Assembly (NCBI GenBank): GCA_947650285.1
Contig: CANTFL010000602.1
Span: forward strand, 1 to 58,982
Source: Hyaloperonospora brassicae
Taxonomy: Eukaryota > Oomycota > Peronosporomycetes > Peronosporales > Peronosporaceae
Reading direction: 5' to 3'
DNA: 58,982 nt
The translations under genes and the position numbers were made by a program. Positions 42,801 to 53,325 of the stretch are shown here, piece by piece. The stretch's first letter is position 1, and the number at the start of each line of letters is the position of its first letter. The notes under the pieces are model-generated. The model did no database searches. It was not told the DNA's origin and was given only the letters and a program-made list of their open reading frames with translations.

Positions 42801-45281
42801 CTTGTTGATGGCAGGCCGATCGCTGGGAGTGCTGCTCTCCACAGTATGCAGGTTGTCGAGAGCCTCGTCAAGGCGGTGCTCCCGGTGGTGTCGAGTCACC
42901 CGAGGTGGGCGACGTCGACCCTTGGTACCACCCTTCGACCTGCCTTGACCGCGGCGTCGTCGACGACCACTACGCCCTGGAGAAGACCCGACGGTTGAGC
43001 TTGAACCAACACCCGGAAGTGATGGGGTCGGTGCCTGGTGCGCGCGCCGAGGCTGCGACGACGGCGCATGCGGGCTTCCCTGTCGGGGGTGTGCCTCTCG
43101 ATGTTGCTGTGTCTGGGAGAACGGTTGCAGTTTGTCGTACAACATATGCGGGAGGGCCGTGATGTAGCCCTCCGCCGTCTCCCAGTCGTCGGCATCTTCG
43201 ATCTTGGACGCGAGAGAAGCTCCAAGCCGCTCGACCAGGGCACGGACCGCTTCATCTTCAGCGTCTGTGAGGTGCCGTAGGCGCAGGCGAGGCCGACGTT
43301 GAGGCACCGCGGCCGGACCAATCCGCATGGCCGCGTAAACATCGCCGTCATCTATATCTTCCATGGACTCGACATCGTCCAGCCCCTGAGAGTTGTCAAT
43401 GTTGGCAGGAGGGACTGGAGTCGGAGTCACCGACGAGGTGTCCTGCCGCTGATCGGCGACACCTGTGCGAGTGCAGCCAACCCCAGTCGGGTGGTCGGCG
43501 CACTCCAGCACGGTCCGTCGAAGGTCGAGCCCACGGTTGGCGAGGCGGTCAGCATGAGCGTTGGACTGGCGGTCGATGTGGTGGAGCGTGAAAGCTCCCA
43601 CGCGTGCCAGCTCAGCCTTGACTTCGTCCCGAAGGCGACGGAGCGCAGCGCTGCGAGTGGCGAAGATGCCACGCACCTGCTGGATGACGAGGTTGCTGTC
43701 ACCCTCGATGCGCAGGTGCGTGGCTCCATGATCAGCGGCGGCCCTGGCCCCGAGCAGCAGCGCGGTGTACTCTGCCGTGTTGTTGGTGTTGCTGCTGCTC
43801 GGCATATAGTGGGAGCAAGTCCACACTACAGGGCCGCTGGGCTTGAACAGTGCAGCTCCTGCGCCGCCAGGTCCAGGGTTGGACCGGCAGGCACCGTCGA
43901 AGCGCAACAGCCACTCGCCATCCTTGTCTTCAGCGTCTTCCTCGTCGTCGCTGTCACCCGCCTTGGTCTCCTCTACCTCGGTGAGTTCCGGCGGGAGGAG
44001 ACGGTCCGCGATCCTTGACGCCACCACGCTGCGAGGTAGTGGCGGCCCCCAACGTGGGGCAGAAACCTCGGCGAGGCGCGACGCGACACGGGAAGCAACC
44101 AGTTCACGTGGGAGCGGGGCGCTCCATCTTGATCCTGTCGACCTGTCTGCGGTGGTGCTCGCTTGTGGGGGGGACACAGCGAGCACCGTCGGGTCTTGGC
44201 GGGGCAGCACGAGCTCTTGGTCGGCCGCCGTAGCGGGTGGGCAGGCTGCAGCAGCAGTGGGGCTGAGATCCCCTGCTGCTGGTGCAGCCGCAACCACAGT
44301 GTCCTTGAGGCTGGCACAGGCGAGTGCATGCTTGGCGGCAGCCAGCCTCGACACGAACGGGATACCGCACGCGCAACCCGCCGAGAACCGGTCGAGGAAG
44401 GCGATGCGGCGGTGTCGCGACTCCCTGTGGCGCTGTAGCGACGCGAAGCTTGATGCCGTGTATGCGCACAGCGTGCACGTGAAGTGCTGCGCGTTGTGCG
44501 CATACACGGACAGGACGGAGGCCGGAAGTGCGCTGGCCGCGGATGGCCTGAGCGCGGAGTTCCTGGGGCCGGCCTCGACGTCCTCGAGCAACGAGTGCTC
44601 GGCTCGCGCACGCTCATCGCCGTCGTCCTCGTCGTTCAAGCGGCGACGCTTGCCGTTGAGGCGGAGCACGAGAGGAGGAGACGGCGGAAGGAGGCTTGCT
44701 GCCTGCCACGTCGCGCCCTGGTCCACCTCCATGGGGACGGCTGCGGTCGTGGCAGGAGCCTCGGCAGCACCCGCGGGCAGCATGCTACCCGCCCTGCCGG
44801 GTGTGCGGTCATCAACTTGGGGGCAGGGCCCGGCAACAACAAGCGGCTCGCCACCGCGAGGCGGCGGAGCGGCAATCCCAGCTCGGTCGGGCTGCATGTG
44901 TGCCTGCCCGCCGAGCTGGCCGTCAAAAACCTGTAAAAGTGGGCCATACACAGTTGCTGCAGTGGACACGGCCTCGTGAGGGGCGTCATGCATGCCCATG
45001 GGAAGGGCCGTGGCCACTGCAGTGTATCCAGCTCGGGCAGGCAGACCGGCAGCTACCTGACCGAGCCGGTCGTCATCACTTGGTCTGACAGCGTCGTCGT
45101 CCATCGAAGAGGCGAGGGTGTCGTCGTCCGAAGCCCCGCCGTCGCTGCTGTCGCTATCCTCTGGGTCGCTGGGGCCGTGGAAGGCACCCAGTGCGCGAGC
45201 CGTAGCGGCTGCAAGCGCGGACCCGAGCTGCACCCGGTCGGGCAGCATGCGTGCCGCCCTGCCGGGTGGAGGAGCAAACAT
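39849..45281 (-). CDS. Zinc finger-RNase H-RT-restriction-like endonuclease protein, family 1b (copy E)
   Basis: 1,810 codons with no interruption. Domains in order: acidic and Pro-rich region with two Pro-Gly-Arg-Ala repeats; basic motif Gly-Lys-Arg-Arg-Arg; C2H2 finger at about 269-290 (CX2CX12HX4H); second cluster CXCX12HX3C; RNase H with catalytic Asp462 (Phe-Asp-Gly-Ala-Cys), then Asn-Asn-Thr-Ala-Glu-Tyr, Gly-Asp-Ser and His-Ala-Asp; a strongly basic linker (Arg-Arg-Arg-Arg-Gly-Gln-Gly); RT with Trp-Lys-Val-Gly-Ile-Val and YADD at about 1188; CCHC (CX4CX7HX4C) from 1572; endonuclease RPD at 1640-1642 with downstream Asp and Glu. All catalytic residues I can check are present. The natural start is probably ATG 46046, reached only across two frameshifts; an internal start in this frame is at 45281. 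It would nick its target and prime cDNA synthesis there; RNase H may remove the RNA template. Confidence 0.85.
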   Translation of the reverse strand: MFAPPPGRAARMLPDRVQLGSALAAATARALGAFHGPSDPEDSDSSDGGASDDDTLASSMDDDAVRPSDDDRLGQVAAGLPARAGYTAVATALPMGMHDAPHEAVSTAATVYGPLLQVFDGQLGGQAHMQPDRAGIAAPPPRGGEPLVVAGPCPQVDDRTPGRAGSMLPAGAAEAPATTAAVPMEVDQGATWQAASLLPPSPPLVLRLNGKRRRLNDEDDGDERARAEHSLLEDVEAGPRNSALRPSAASALPASVLSVYAHNAQHFTCTLCAYTASSFASLQRHRESRHRRIAFLDRFSAGCACGIPFVSRLAAAKHALACASLKDTVVAAAPAAGDLSPTAAAACPPATAADQELVLPRQDPTVLAVSPPQASTTADRSTGSRWSAPLPRELVASRVASRLAEVSAPRWGPPLPRSVVASRIADRLLPPELTEVEETKAGDSDDEEDAEDKDGEWLLRFDGACRSNPGPGGAGAALFKPSGPVVWTCSHYMPSSSNTNNTAEYTALLLGARAAADHGATHLRIEGDSNLVIQQVRGIFATRSAALRRLRDEVKAELARVGAFTLHHIDRQSNAHADRLANRGLDLRRTVLECADHPTGVGCTRTGVADQRQDTSSVTPTPVPPANIDNSQGLDDVESMEDIDDGDVYAAMRIGPAAVPQRRPRLRLRHLTDAEDEAVRALVERLGASLASKIEDADDWETAEGYITALPHMLYDKLQPFSQTQQHREAHPRQGSPHAPSSQPRRAHQAPTPSLPGVGSSSTVGSSPGRSGRRRRRGQGRSKGGTKGRRRPPRVTRHHREHRLDEALDNLHTVESSTPSDRPAINKARRRVGRINASLEQMHLRRRFDTDEKACVEAILSRSHSANGADALDDEVDPATIAVDDGVCPISSDDLWRYFDGVNAPRQTFDVHASVGKAFRSAMAQLPATSRLTDLLTTAPTADDIEDQLQHARAASSPGLDGVGYDVYKFFGPQLITALTTMFKRCWLEKKVPQSWKVGIVRLLYKKGPRDDPANWRPICLQQAIYKLYTGVLARRLVRWLDANDRHAPGQKGFRAVNGCGEHNFLAAMLIDNSRRKRRPLFQVWYDLKNAFGSVPFSLIWDSLQRTGVPKAYIDMCKGLYDQAAFVVGNASDGTTAPIRQQVGVFQGCPLSPQLFNVALGPLLFALRRLPTTGVQMSSDDRPGASAYADDLKIFSGTEDGIKQQHALVVDFLRWTGMAANPQKCSTMSVQRDARSVLRVMDAGLTLDATPIPSLQLDESYKYLGIGDGFDHVRRRVELAPTLTQLKRDATELLQSGLAPWQVVKAVKVYLYPRVEYALRHLRPFAQQLEGFDRHLVRGLRHLLRLPVTATTAFFYAPVSRGGLGLLPLTELHGALQVAHGWQMLHSSDPAIRRIARQQLRQIADTRFKIDAVAWKDREEELCELLLNSKLGTSATATPKRRNGDIGSLWFDVRGHLHRFGLQFETSPAVEETNTPAQRLQLRVPHHGAWLDHRSVLRHVKLHLKNKHWDRWAAMRDQGKTARTHGGAGSGFLTRSRGMWESDYRFAIAARLNQLDTFSVLKRRRLRVHDKCRHPGCSRSETLAHVLNHCVGTMDAVRGRHDDALKVIERTLLSQSGGSCDRVELRVNQTVLGLAGPALRPDLQLYNHSKRTVAVVDLAVAFEEQATDNVASSALARVAVQKRAKYDCVKRHLERQGWTVHLSALVYGSLGAVAGGNLAVYTDHLGVLKCVAKRLDRQLSAECIKSSRRIWNLHCSKHRARQQGQEQGSGLRADQVQGRDRRTGQDRPRQDARGSRVTETGGNPSRQGRR
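44456..44509 (-). repeat. Hairpin over the zinc-finger codons, copy E
   Basis: 15-bp perfect arms at 44456-44470 and 44495-44509, identical to copy B. Confidence 0.85.
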
Positions 45282-46046
45282 CGCGGGGTCTTGGGCAGCG
45301 GCGGCGGGCGCGGGGGCAGGCGGGGACCGCGCGCGAGGCTTGGCAGTGGCGGTGTTCTCGACTGACGGCCGCGCCTATACTTAAACCAAGTACAGGCGCG
45401 AGGGTACCGTCAGAGGCCACTTGGGCGCGTTGTGGGGGTCGCCGACCCCTATACTGAGGCCCAGTATAGGGTCCCCGACACTGTTTGTGTGTGCGGGGTC
45501 CGTGACCCGCACTAGTGACCCTAGTGACGGGGACGGATGTCGGCTGACCCCTTTCCGATCCCCGAAACGACGCAACGTTGAAGCGGAGGACCGGGATTGA
45601 TCTTGGCCGCTGTGGACCTCGACGCGCGATGGCGCTTGGCGTGCAATAGGCGTGGCGTGTTGCGAGCACGTGCCTGAATTTGCAGCGTCGGCGGGTGCGT
45701 CGTTGCGAAGTTGTTGCAACGCGCGTGGCGCCACTCGGGCGCCCTCTGCCGACGAAAACGGGGGCAAAAGGGGTGTGAAAATCACACTTTGCCTTTCTGA
45801 CCAATCACTGCCGAGCACTGGGTCAGACCCGGATTCGACAGACGAGGGGACGTGGACAGCCGTTTCGGTGCCCATCCCTGAGGAAACTGCTGTTTCCGGG
45901 TCGCCCACCAGCCCCGTCTCAGCGTCAGACGACGCGTCATAGAAGGACGCGTCGCTGGCGAGACTAGAATGGCTGGCCGTGGAGCACTCGCTATCGTCGG
46001 ATAGAGAGCGCTCCCGAGGCTCCCAATCCGGCCACCAGAAGCGCAT
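45282..46046 (-). pseudogene. N-terminal block of copy E, frameshifted
   Basis: The frame opens at the conserved ATG 46046 and runs through the type-beta N-terminal sequence and the first Pro-Ile-Leu-Gly-Leu-Ser-Ile-Gly palindrome to a stop at 45381. Compared with copy D one base is missing near 45430-45440, and a second shift near 45340 leads into the long ORF. With only two lesions this copy may have been active recently, or the lesions could be sequence errors. Confidence 0.75.
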
Positions 46047-46150
46047 GCAGATGCGAAGGTGTAAAGCCGGTTAGGGAGCAGAAAGGCCGAAAGAAAAAGT
46101 CGATCGAACACAAGTAGAAAAGAAAAAGTGTATTAATTATGTGTATCGTT

Positions 46151-46279
46151 GGCCTCACGGGGGTAAGGTGAAGGCCCCCGGAGACCTGCGCAGTCGCCCG
46201 CGCGTGTCCAAAAATGAATGTGAAAAAGTCCGCCAAAAGGCGAAAACCAGTCTTCACACTGATTAGAACAGAGAAGTGT
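46151..46279 (-). promoter_or_regulatory. U2-snRNA-like leader of copy E
   Basis: 13-mer at 46259-46271 on the minus strand, with the other leader motifs in the same order. Confidence 0.45.
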
Positions 46280-46303
46280 ATGTATTACCATCCGGTTAGT
46301 CTA

Positions 46304-46335
46304 TTTCTAAAGGGTATAGAAATACCCGATAGAAA
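46304..46335 (-). repeat. 3'-UTR terminal hairpin, copy G
   Basis: Same two-tier hairpin, with one change in the inner bulge (CGAT for CAAT). Confidence 0.6.
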
Positions 46336-46453
46336 CTATGTGGTGTGTAGGTTGGGTACAGGTTGAACCACTCAGAGCTAGACTATAACGTACCGGTTGG
46401 GTTTGAAGGGCGGTGTCCTACCTGGATAGTGCCCTGTCGGTCAAATGACCCGC

Positions 46454-49400
46454 TTATCGCCGTACCTGTGTTCGCGGTCTGCTCCGCGAGGTCCCCCCAG
46501 ACCCACGCGGTGCTCCCGAGTCACCACCACTGCGCTGTAGATCACGGTGAAGACGACAATGCCCGCTCCATATCTTGTGGCCTGATCGTATGCAGTGGCT
46601 CGACAGCTGAAGATCCAGCTGCCGGGCTTCACGCTTAAGCAGATGCAGCATCTCCGTGTATGTCTTGAAGTTGCTGGGATACACCGATCCCAGCGTGCCA
46701 TAAATCAGTGCTGCAGACTGCACTCTCCACCCCTTCAACCGCATCTCATCCGCAATAGGCTTGTACTTTAGCACCTTGAAGTCATGGCTGCTGTGAAGTG
46801 AGGAGTGGCGAGCGCCAGCAGCATGGTCCTCAGACGTGACCGCCAAGTCAGCGATAAACATGGTCTTGGCGGTCACATCGCGCAGCACGATGTCGGGGCG
46901 CAGAGCTGCACCAGTGTACTCGGGGACTGTCTGATTCAGGCGAAGCTCTGCGCGGGTCTTGGTGCGAACGAGCGCTTGTCGAATCTTGGCACCGATCTGC
47001 TCGAGTGCACTATCGTGACGCTGACGTATTGCGCCCATGTTGGGCGCACAATGATTCAAAACGTGCGGTAGCGTCTCGGCACTCGAGCAGTTCTGCGTCC
47101 GGCAACGGGCATTGGCTCGCAAGCGGCGTCGCTTGAGCACCGAGTTAGTGTCCACTTGGTTCAGGCGAGCCTGGATGCCGAAACGGTGTTCAGCATCGGA
47201 CAGGCCCGCTCCCGACATCACAAACTTGGACCCGGGTCCACCGTGTACCCGGGCCGTCTTGCCTTGATCCACCAGACTCTTCCACCGAGTCTGGTGGCGA
47301 ATCTTCATGTGCAACTTCACGTGCCGCAACACAGTCTTGTGGTCAAGCCACTTGTCATGGTGCGGAACGCGAAGTGCGAGACGGTCTTGTCCAGACTCTG
47401 CAGTGGTATCAGATAATTTGAGTTGGTGGACGCATAACACTCGCTGTACGTCCACCCACGACGAATCGATATCACCCGAACGTCTATTGGCGGTGGCATG
47501 TGGAGACGACGCAAGCTCCGAGTTCAAAAATAACCGGATGAGCTCGTCGTCTCGACCCACCCAGTGGTCTTCAACAAGCCGGTAGCGCTTGCGCACCACC
47601 TGACCCACCTGGGCCTGTGCCACCGCCACGATAGCGGGCTCCTTCGAATGCAACACCTGCCACTCGTGTGCCACCTGCAGCGCTTGGTGCATCTCCACCA
47701 GCGACTGCAGGCCCAGCCCACCACCAGAAGTAGGTGTGTAGAAGAACTCGGTGGTGGCGGACTGTGGCAGGCGTAAGAGATGCCGCAACCCACGCTTCAC
47801 GGCGCAGTCAAAGCCTTGAAGCTGTGAATGTAGCGGGCACAGGTGGCGAAGGGCGTATTCCACCTTCGGGTATACGTATGTCTTCAACGCCTTCACCACC
47901 TGCCACACCGCTAGGCCAGACTGCATCAGCACTACCGCCTCCCGCTTGATCTGTTGGAGTTTGGGCTCCAGCTGGAGGCGGTGCTGCACATGGTCGAAGC
48001 CATCGCCCACCCCCAAGTACCGGTAACTCTCGTTAAGGGTGAGTGAGGCGATGACATCACCATGAAGCTCCAAGCGGACGCTATCGTCAAGAGCCAGGTT
48101 GCCGCGGGCATTGGTGGTAACCGCTAGGCTAGCACACTTGGCTGTATTTGCACGCAACCCAGTCCAAGCGAGGAAGCGCGTTACCACGCCATGACAGCGT
48201 TGGATACCGGTGGCGCTGTTGCTGAACACCTTGATGTCGTCAGCATAGGCAGTGGTGCACGGCCGTACACCATCCGTCAGCGGCACACCGACATCCTCCA
48301 GCTGTTCCAAGCGGCGTACGAGAGGTACCAGTGCAGCGATAAACAAGAGTGGGCTCAAGGGACATCCCTGGTAGACCCCCACTTCCTGCCTCACTGGGTC
48401 AGTCGCACCGTCTTTTGCATTCGCTACCACAAAGGCGGACCCATCGTAAATGTCCTGGCATCGGCTGATAAACCGGGGCTCGACGCCAAGGCGGCGGAGC
48501 ACCTGCCACATGAGTGCCTTTGGTAGCGAACCAAAGGCGTTGCGTAAGTCGTACCACACTTGGTACAACTTCCGGTGCGACCGTCGGGACTGGTCCAACA
48601 TGGTGGTTGCCACGAAGTTGTGCTCGTGACAACCGTTGAAAGCCCGAAACCCCTTCTGCGCCATCGGCAACCGGTTGTTCAATTCCAACCAGAGCGATAA
48701 CCGACGTGCCAGCAGCCCGCTGTAGAGTTTTTAGATAGCGGGCTGCAGGCATATTGGTCGCCAGTTAGTCGGCTGCATCGGGTCACCCTTCTTGTGGATC
48801 AGGCGAACGATGCCCACCTTCCACAGCGAAGGCACCATCCGATGCAGCCAACAGAACTGGTACGCGGCATGCAAAAGGGGCACCAACTACGGGGCAAACC
48901 GGCGATAGACATCATAGCCAACCCTATCGTGCCCGGGGCATCCCGCAGTAGCTGGTTCTCCACTTCGTCAATCGAAATCTCGCCGTCGAAACAATCGCCA
49001 CCCAACGTGTCCATCGAGAAATCATTGAGCACGGCCCTAAAGTCACTACAGACAGCAGCATCGTAGTTGAAGGGAGCTGGGGCCGTGCTCGTGCCCACAA
49101 AATGACGGTGGAGCTCCTCCCTGCCGATGGGGCAGGTGTCTGAATGCTCGACACCCGCGGTCTCCGCCGAGGCACCGTCCAAAATCTTGGCCACACACGT
49201 GGCTTCGTCCGTGGCGAAAGCTCGACGCAAGTCCAGCTTCGCCATCGATGCTCGGATCCTTCCAACACGACGGCGAGCCTTCTGCACCGCTTGGCGATCA
49301 CCCGGGTTTGCGCGCTGAGTCGTCTGCATGTCGTCCAGGGCCTCATCGAGACGATACTCTCGGTGCGTGTGCGTCACACGTGGAGGTCGACGTTGTCGCT

Positions 49401-52400
49401 GGCGAGACGGAGTAGCTCGAGGCCTGGCAGAGCTAGCCGAGACGATGGTGTACGGCAGAAGGGCTTCACGAAGGCGGTCAGGAATAGCAGAGATGTAACC
49501 TTCCCCTGTAATCCAACTGTCCGCGTCCACAATCTTGCAAGCCATGACCTCGGCAAATCGCTGCACTGCAGCTGCAGCCGTATCATATTCCGCCTCGGTC
49601 AACGGGCGCAATCGAAGCCGAGGTTGCCGCTCGGGAGATGAGTCTGGGCCAATAGGCAAGGTTGGAAAGACCTCACCTCCATCACGAGCAGCAATCTCGG
49701 CCTCAATGCCAAGACTGACTGTGTCCATCATCATGTCATCGACACCAGAGCCATCAGCAGGAGATCCCGGCTCTGCCGGTGTAGCAGCCGGCGGAGAGGA
49801 AGTCAGGATAAAGCAGCTATTCATGACGCTAGAATGAGGTCCACACTCGACGGCGGTGCGTCGGAGGTCAAGGGCACGGTTAGCAAGACGGTCGGCGTGG
49901 GCATTGGCTTGCCTGTCGATATGCCGAAGTTGGTGCCAGTCAAGTCGTGCCAACTCCGTTCGCACTTGACCTCGCAAGCGCCTGAGCCGTCGGTTGTGGC
50001 AGCCGAACGATCCGCGCACCTGAGCCAGCACCAGGTTGCTATCACCTTCGACGAGCAATCGCGTGGCACCATGGTGGACTGCGCTCTGGACCCCCACCAG
50101 TAGAGCTGTGTACTCAGCAGTGTTATTCGTTTCACCGCTGGCGGGGAGAAAGTGTGAGCACGTCCACACCACGGTGCCACTCGAGTCAAAGAGAGCCGCA
50201 CCAGCGCCGCCTTGGCCAGGGTTCCGTCGGCATGCACCATCGAAACGCAGAAGCCATGGCTTTGCTTCGGCGACACCAGCCGTTGCTGCCACTGACGGGG
50301 GGGACCGGCGGGACGTGGTGCAGGCGTAGGCGGCGGGGCCGTAGGGGCACGGGCCGGAGCATCTTCCGCAGCAGTCGCCCTGACAACGGATGAGGAAGTC
50401 CGTCGTAAGTAGTTTCGGCGCCCTGTTGAAGGCACCGTCACCACAACGCGAGGTCCCTAACGTGTCGTCGCTCGTCGAGGCGATGCTGGCAGTGGGTGCG
50501 GAGCAGTAGGCGCTGGAACAGTCGTTTCGCCAGTGACAAGGTGGGCAACCGCCGCGGCCCCGATCGCGCAGTGACGTGGCCCCCACCGCGTGGCACGAGT
50601 GCCGGATGCAGCAGGAGTCAGCGGTCGTCGCACTGCCGGAGCCGGGGTTTCACGCACACCAGTCGGCGGCGTAGTGATGGATGATGCGCCCACTGCAAGG
50701 TGACGAGGCCCCCATCGAGTCTATCGAGGCGTATCCCAATCTGCAGCCACGAATACCTGCCGTGCATGTCTTCATCGCGCCCCAGTATTGGGCCTGTATC
50801 CACGTGAGCGTCATCCATGAGCTCATCCAGGTCGGGAAACACCGCTGCCAAATCATCAAGGCGTCGGCGTTTGGCAGCGACCCGGACTTCACGCTGTGGC
50901 AGATATGGGCACCACATGGGGGGACATGCTGGTGCCCGGCGGAAGCGAGAGCGGTAGGTACGGCGCTCTGTTGGTGGGCAACGTCTGTGGATACAGTGCG
51001 GCTTGATGCAGCTGCTGCTGCCGCAGACGCAGCCGCAAAGAGGGGCCCGGTAGGTGGAAGGACCACCTCTTCGTGCGAGACATCATACATGGGACGAGAA
51101 CGAGAGAGTGTGGGCGACGAACCGGGAGGAGCACGTGCATCAGGGGGCGCGTAGGACGGACTGTCACGGCAGCCCAAGGCATGTTTCGTAGCTGCTGCAC
51201 GTGTCCTATGTCCAATCCCACACGTGCACCCGCTGTGGAAGCGGTCCACGAAGCAGAGGTCACGGTGTGCGGTTCGTCGGTGACAGGCCAGCGCTGCCAT
51301 ATCGCATGTAGTGTACGCACACAACGTGCAACTAAATGTGGGGGCGTTGTGTGCGTACACTGCCAGCACATGACCCTGCTGACCTATGGCAGGCTGTGGT
51401 GCAGCTTGGCAGCGATCCTGACGACCTTCGTCCTCGCCACGCTTGCTCTCTTCGTCTTGCAAGAATGGTGCATCGAAATCAAGCGTCACGCTGTCGTGTG
51501 GCAGTGGATAGGCATACCCAGCTCATTCGGGCCGCATGTGTGCCTGCCCGCCGAGCTGGCCGTCAAATACCTGTAAAAATGGGACATATACGGATGCTGC
51601 AGTGGACACGGCCGCGTGAGGGGCTGCGTGCATGCCCATGGGAAGGGCCGTGGCCACTGCAATGTATCCAGCTCGAGCATGCAGCTCCGTAGCTACCTGG
51701 CCGAGCCGGTCGTCATCACGGGGGCCGGGGTCTGCGTCGTCGTCCATCGAAGAGGCGGAGGTGTCGTCGTCCGAAGCCCCGCCGTCGCTGCTGTCGTCCT
51801 CTGGGTCGCTGGGGCCGTGGAAGGCACCCAGCGCGCGAGCCGTATCGGCTGCAAGCGCGGACCCGAGCTGCACCCGGTCGGGCAGCATGCGTGCCACCCT
51901 GACGGGTGAAGGAGCAACAATCGCGGGGTCTTTGGCAGCGGCGGGGGCTTCTGCAGCGAGCGGGAGGGCGGGGGGAGCCGTCGCGCACGCGTCATGACCC
52001 GGGAGCTGCCTGTGAGCACCCGGGGAGCCGTTGCTCTGAGCGTGGCCATGCTGGACCCGGTCGGGCAGCATGCTTGCCGCCCTGCCGGGTCCAACAGCAT
52101 CAATCGCAGTGTCTTGGGCCGCTCCCACGTCTGGGAGGGCGCTCCGCAACGTGTCCGTGTCCTTGGTGCACGTCTTGGTACCCGGGCGCCGCATGCTTGC
52201 GCCCGGGGAGCCGTCGCTCTGCAGTCCTTGTCCTTGTCCGGGCGATACCCGGTCGGGCAGCGTAACGCCCGCCCTTCCGGGTATGCCAACAATCGCACTC
52301 GAGTCTTGCGAGGCTACGGCAGCGGCGGGAGCGTCCGCGGGGGCGCGAAGAGCCGAACGGCGCGCGGAGGAGGCGGAGGGCGGTGTGCTTGAGGCCCCGA

Positions 52401-53088
52401 ATGGGCCGACGCACGCTGCGTCATCTTGAGCGGTTTCCGTCGTCGCGTGTTGTTTCTCGTTTTGCGAAGCCACGGCGACTCCTATACTTACACCAAGTAT
52501 AGGCCTGAAGGTACCTTCACCGGTACCAACGGGGTGTCGCCGGGCCTCTCCCCGGTCTTCAACGGTACCCAATGTCGGGACAGGATACCAGGCTTCCGCG
52601 CGCGCGCCAGAGACGTCGCTGCGCGCAGGCAGTTGCAGGGCCAGGGGCGAGGCGTGTTCAGAACACGTGCCCGAAGTGGCGGCGTCCAAGTCCGCGTCAC
52701 CGCCGCGGGGCGGTGTCGCGCGTGGCGGCGTTCGCGGCCCATTTTCGCCGTCATTTCGGTCGAAAACGGGGACGCCAAAAATCCCTTGATGCGCCTGTCC
52801 CATGTCGGCTCGTCCCATCCCGTATGGTCCCACTTCAAGTGGGATAGGGACGGCGGAACGTTCCGGGAACAGGCGCATCTGATTTGCAGCCGGCCTATCC
52901 CCGATGACGAGTTGCGTGTCATCGAGGATGGAGGACGGCGATTGGTCGAAATCCACCCCAGTCTCCGCGTCAGACGACGCGTCGTAGAACGACCCGTCGC
53001 TGGCAAGACTGGAGTGGTCGTCCGTCGAGCACTCGCTGTCGCTGGACGGCGAGCGCTCGGAGTGCCAGTCCGGCCACCAGAAGCGCAT
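46454..53088 (-). pseudogene. Polyprotein of copy G with discrete lesions
   Basis: From ATG 53088 the N-terminal frame is open for about 520 codons and ends at 51523, where a palindrome arm has acquired TGA. The zinc finger follows at about 51300-51370. Lesions relative to copy C: a run of seven C reduced to six near 50920; a lost base near 50745; Trp to TAG at about 50459; a deletion of about 13 bp near 48940; and Tyr to TAA at about 48733. RNase H (50330-49870) and the C-terminal RT-CCHC-endonuclease part (48688-46454, with YADD) are otherwise intact. The copy is inactive but not old. Confidence 0.85.
51310..51361 (-). repeat. Hairpin over the zinc-finger codons, copy G
   Basis: Perfect 17-bp arms AGTGTACGCACACAACG and CGTTGTGTGCGTACACT, with a 18-nt loop. 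This is the best-paired version in the window. Confidence 0.9.
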
Positions 53089-53195
53089 AGAAATGCGGAG
53101 GTGTAGAGCCGGGGCAGGAAAAGAAACCAAACAACAAACGAACAATGTATTGAACGATGTAAAAGGGAAGAAAAGACTGGTATAGTACCGTGGTC

Positions 53196-53325
53196 GGCCT
53201 CACGGGGGTAAGGTGAAGGCCCCCGGAGACCTGCGCAGTCGCCCGCGCGTGTCCAAAAATGAATGTGAAAAAGTCCGCCAAAAGGCGAAAACCAGTCTTC
53301 ACACTGATTAGAACAGAGAAGTGTA
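53196..53325 (-). promoter_or_regulatory. U2-snRNA-like leader of copy G
   Basis: 13-mer at 53305-53317 on the minus strand. The junction with copy H's 3' end reads TATATACTACACTT instead of TACATACACTT, the only variant among six unit junctions. Confidence 0.45.

Larger units (their letters stand above)
39666..46279 (-). mobile_element. Utopia-like non-LTR retrotransposon copy E (most complete copy)
   Basis: Full-length unit of 6,614 bp on the minus strand, between F and G, head to tail. Modules are N-terminal type beta, zinc finger type 1 as in copy B, and RT family 1b. Only two frameshifts, near 45440 and 45340, separate the N-terminal block from the rest. It has fewer Pro-Gly-Arg-Ala repeats than the alpha units. 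Confidence 0.85.
46280..53325 (-). mobile_element. Utopia-like non-LTR retrotransposon copy G (family-2 RT, disabled)
   Basis: Full-length unit of 7,046 bp on the minus strand. It has the same module combination as copy C (N-terminal type alpha, zinc finger type 2, RT family 2), although the segment between the palindromes and the finger differs. It lies between E and the old copy H. Confidence 0.85.

Noticed and set aside
51073..51576. Plus-strand ORFs across 50.7-53.1 kb as separate genes
   Set aside because: They are antisense shadows of copy G; none has a domain or conserved start.
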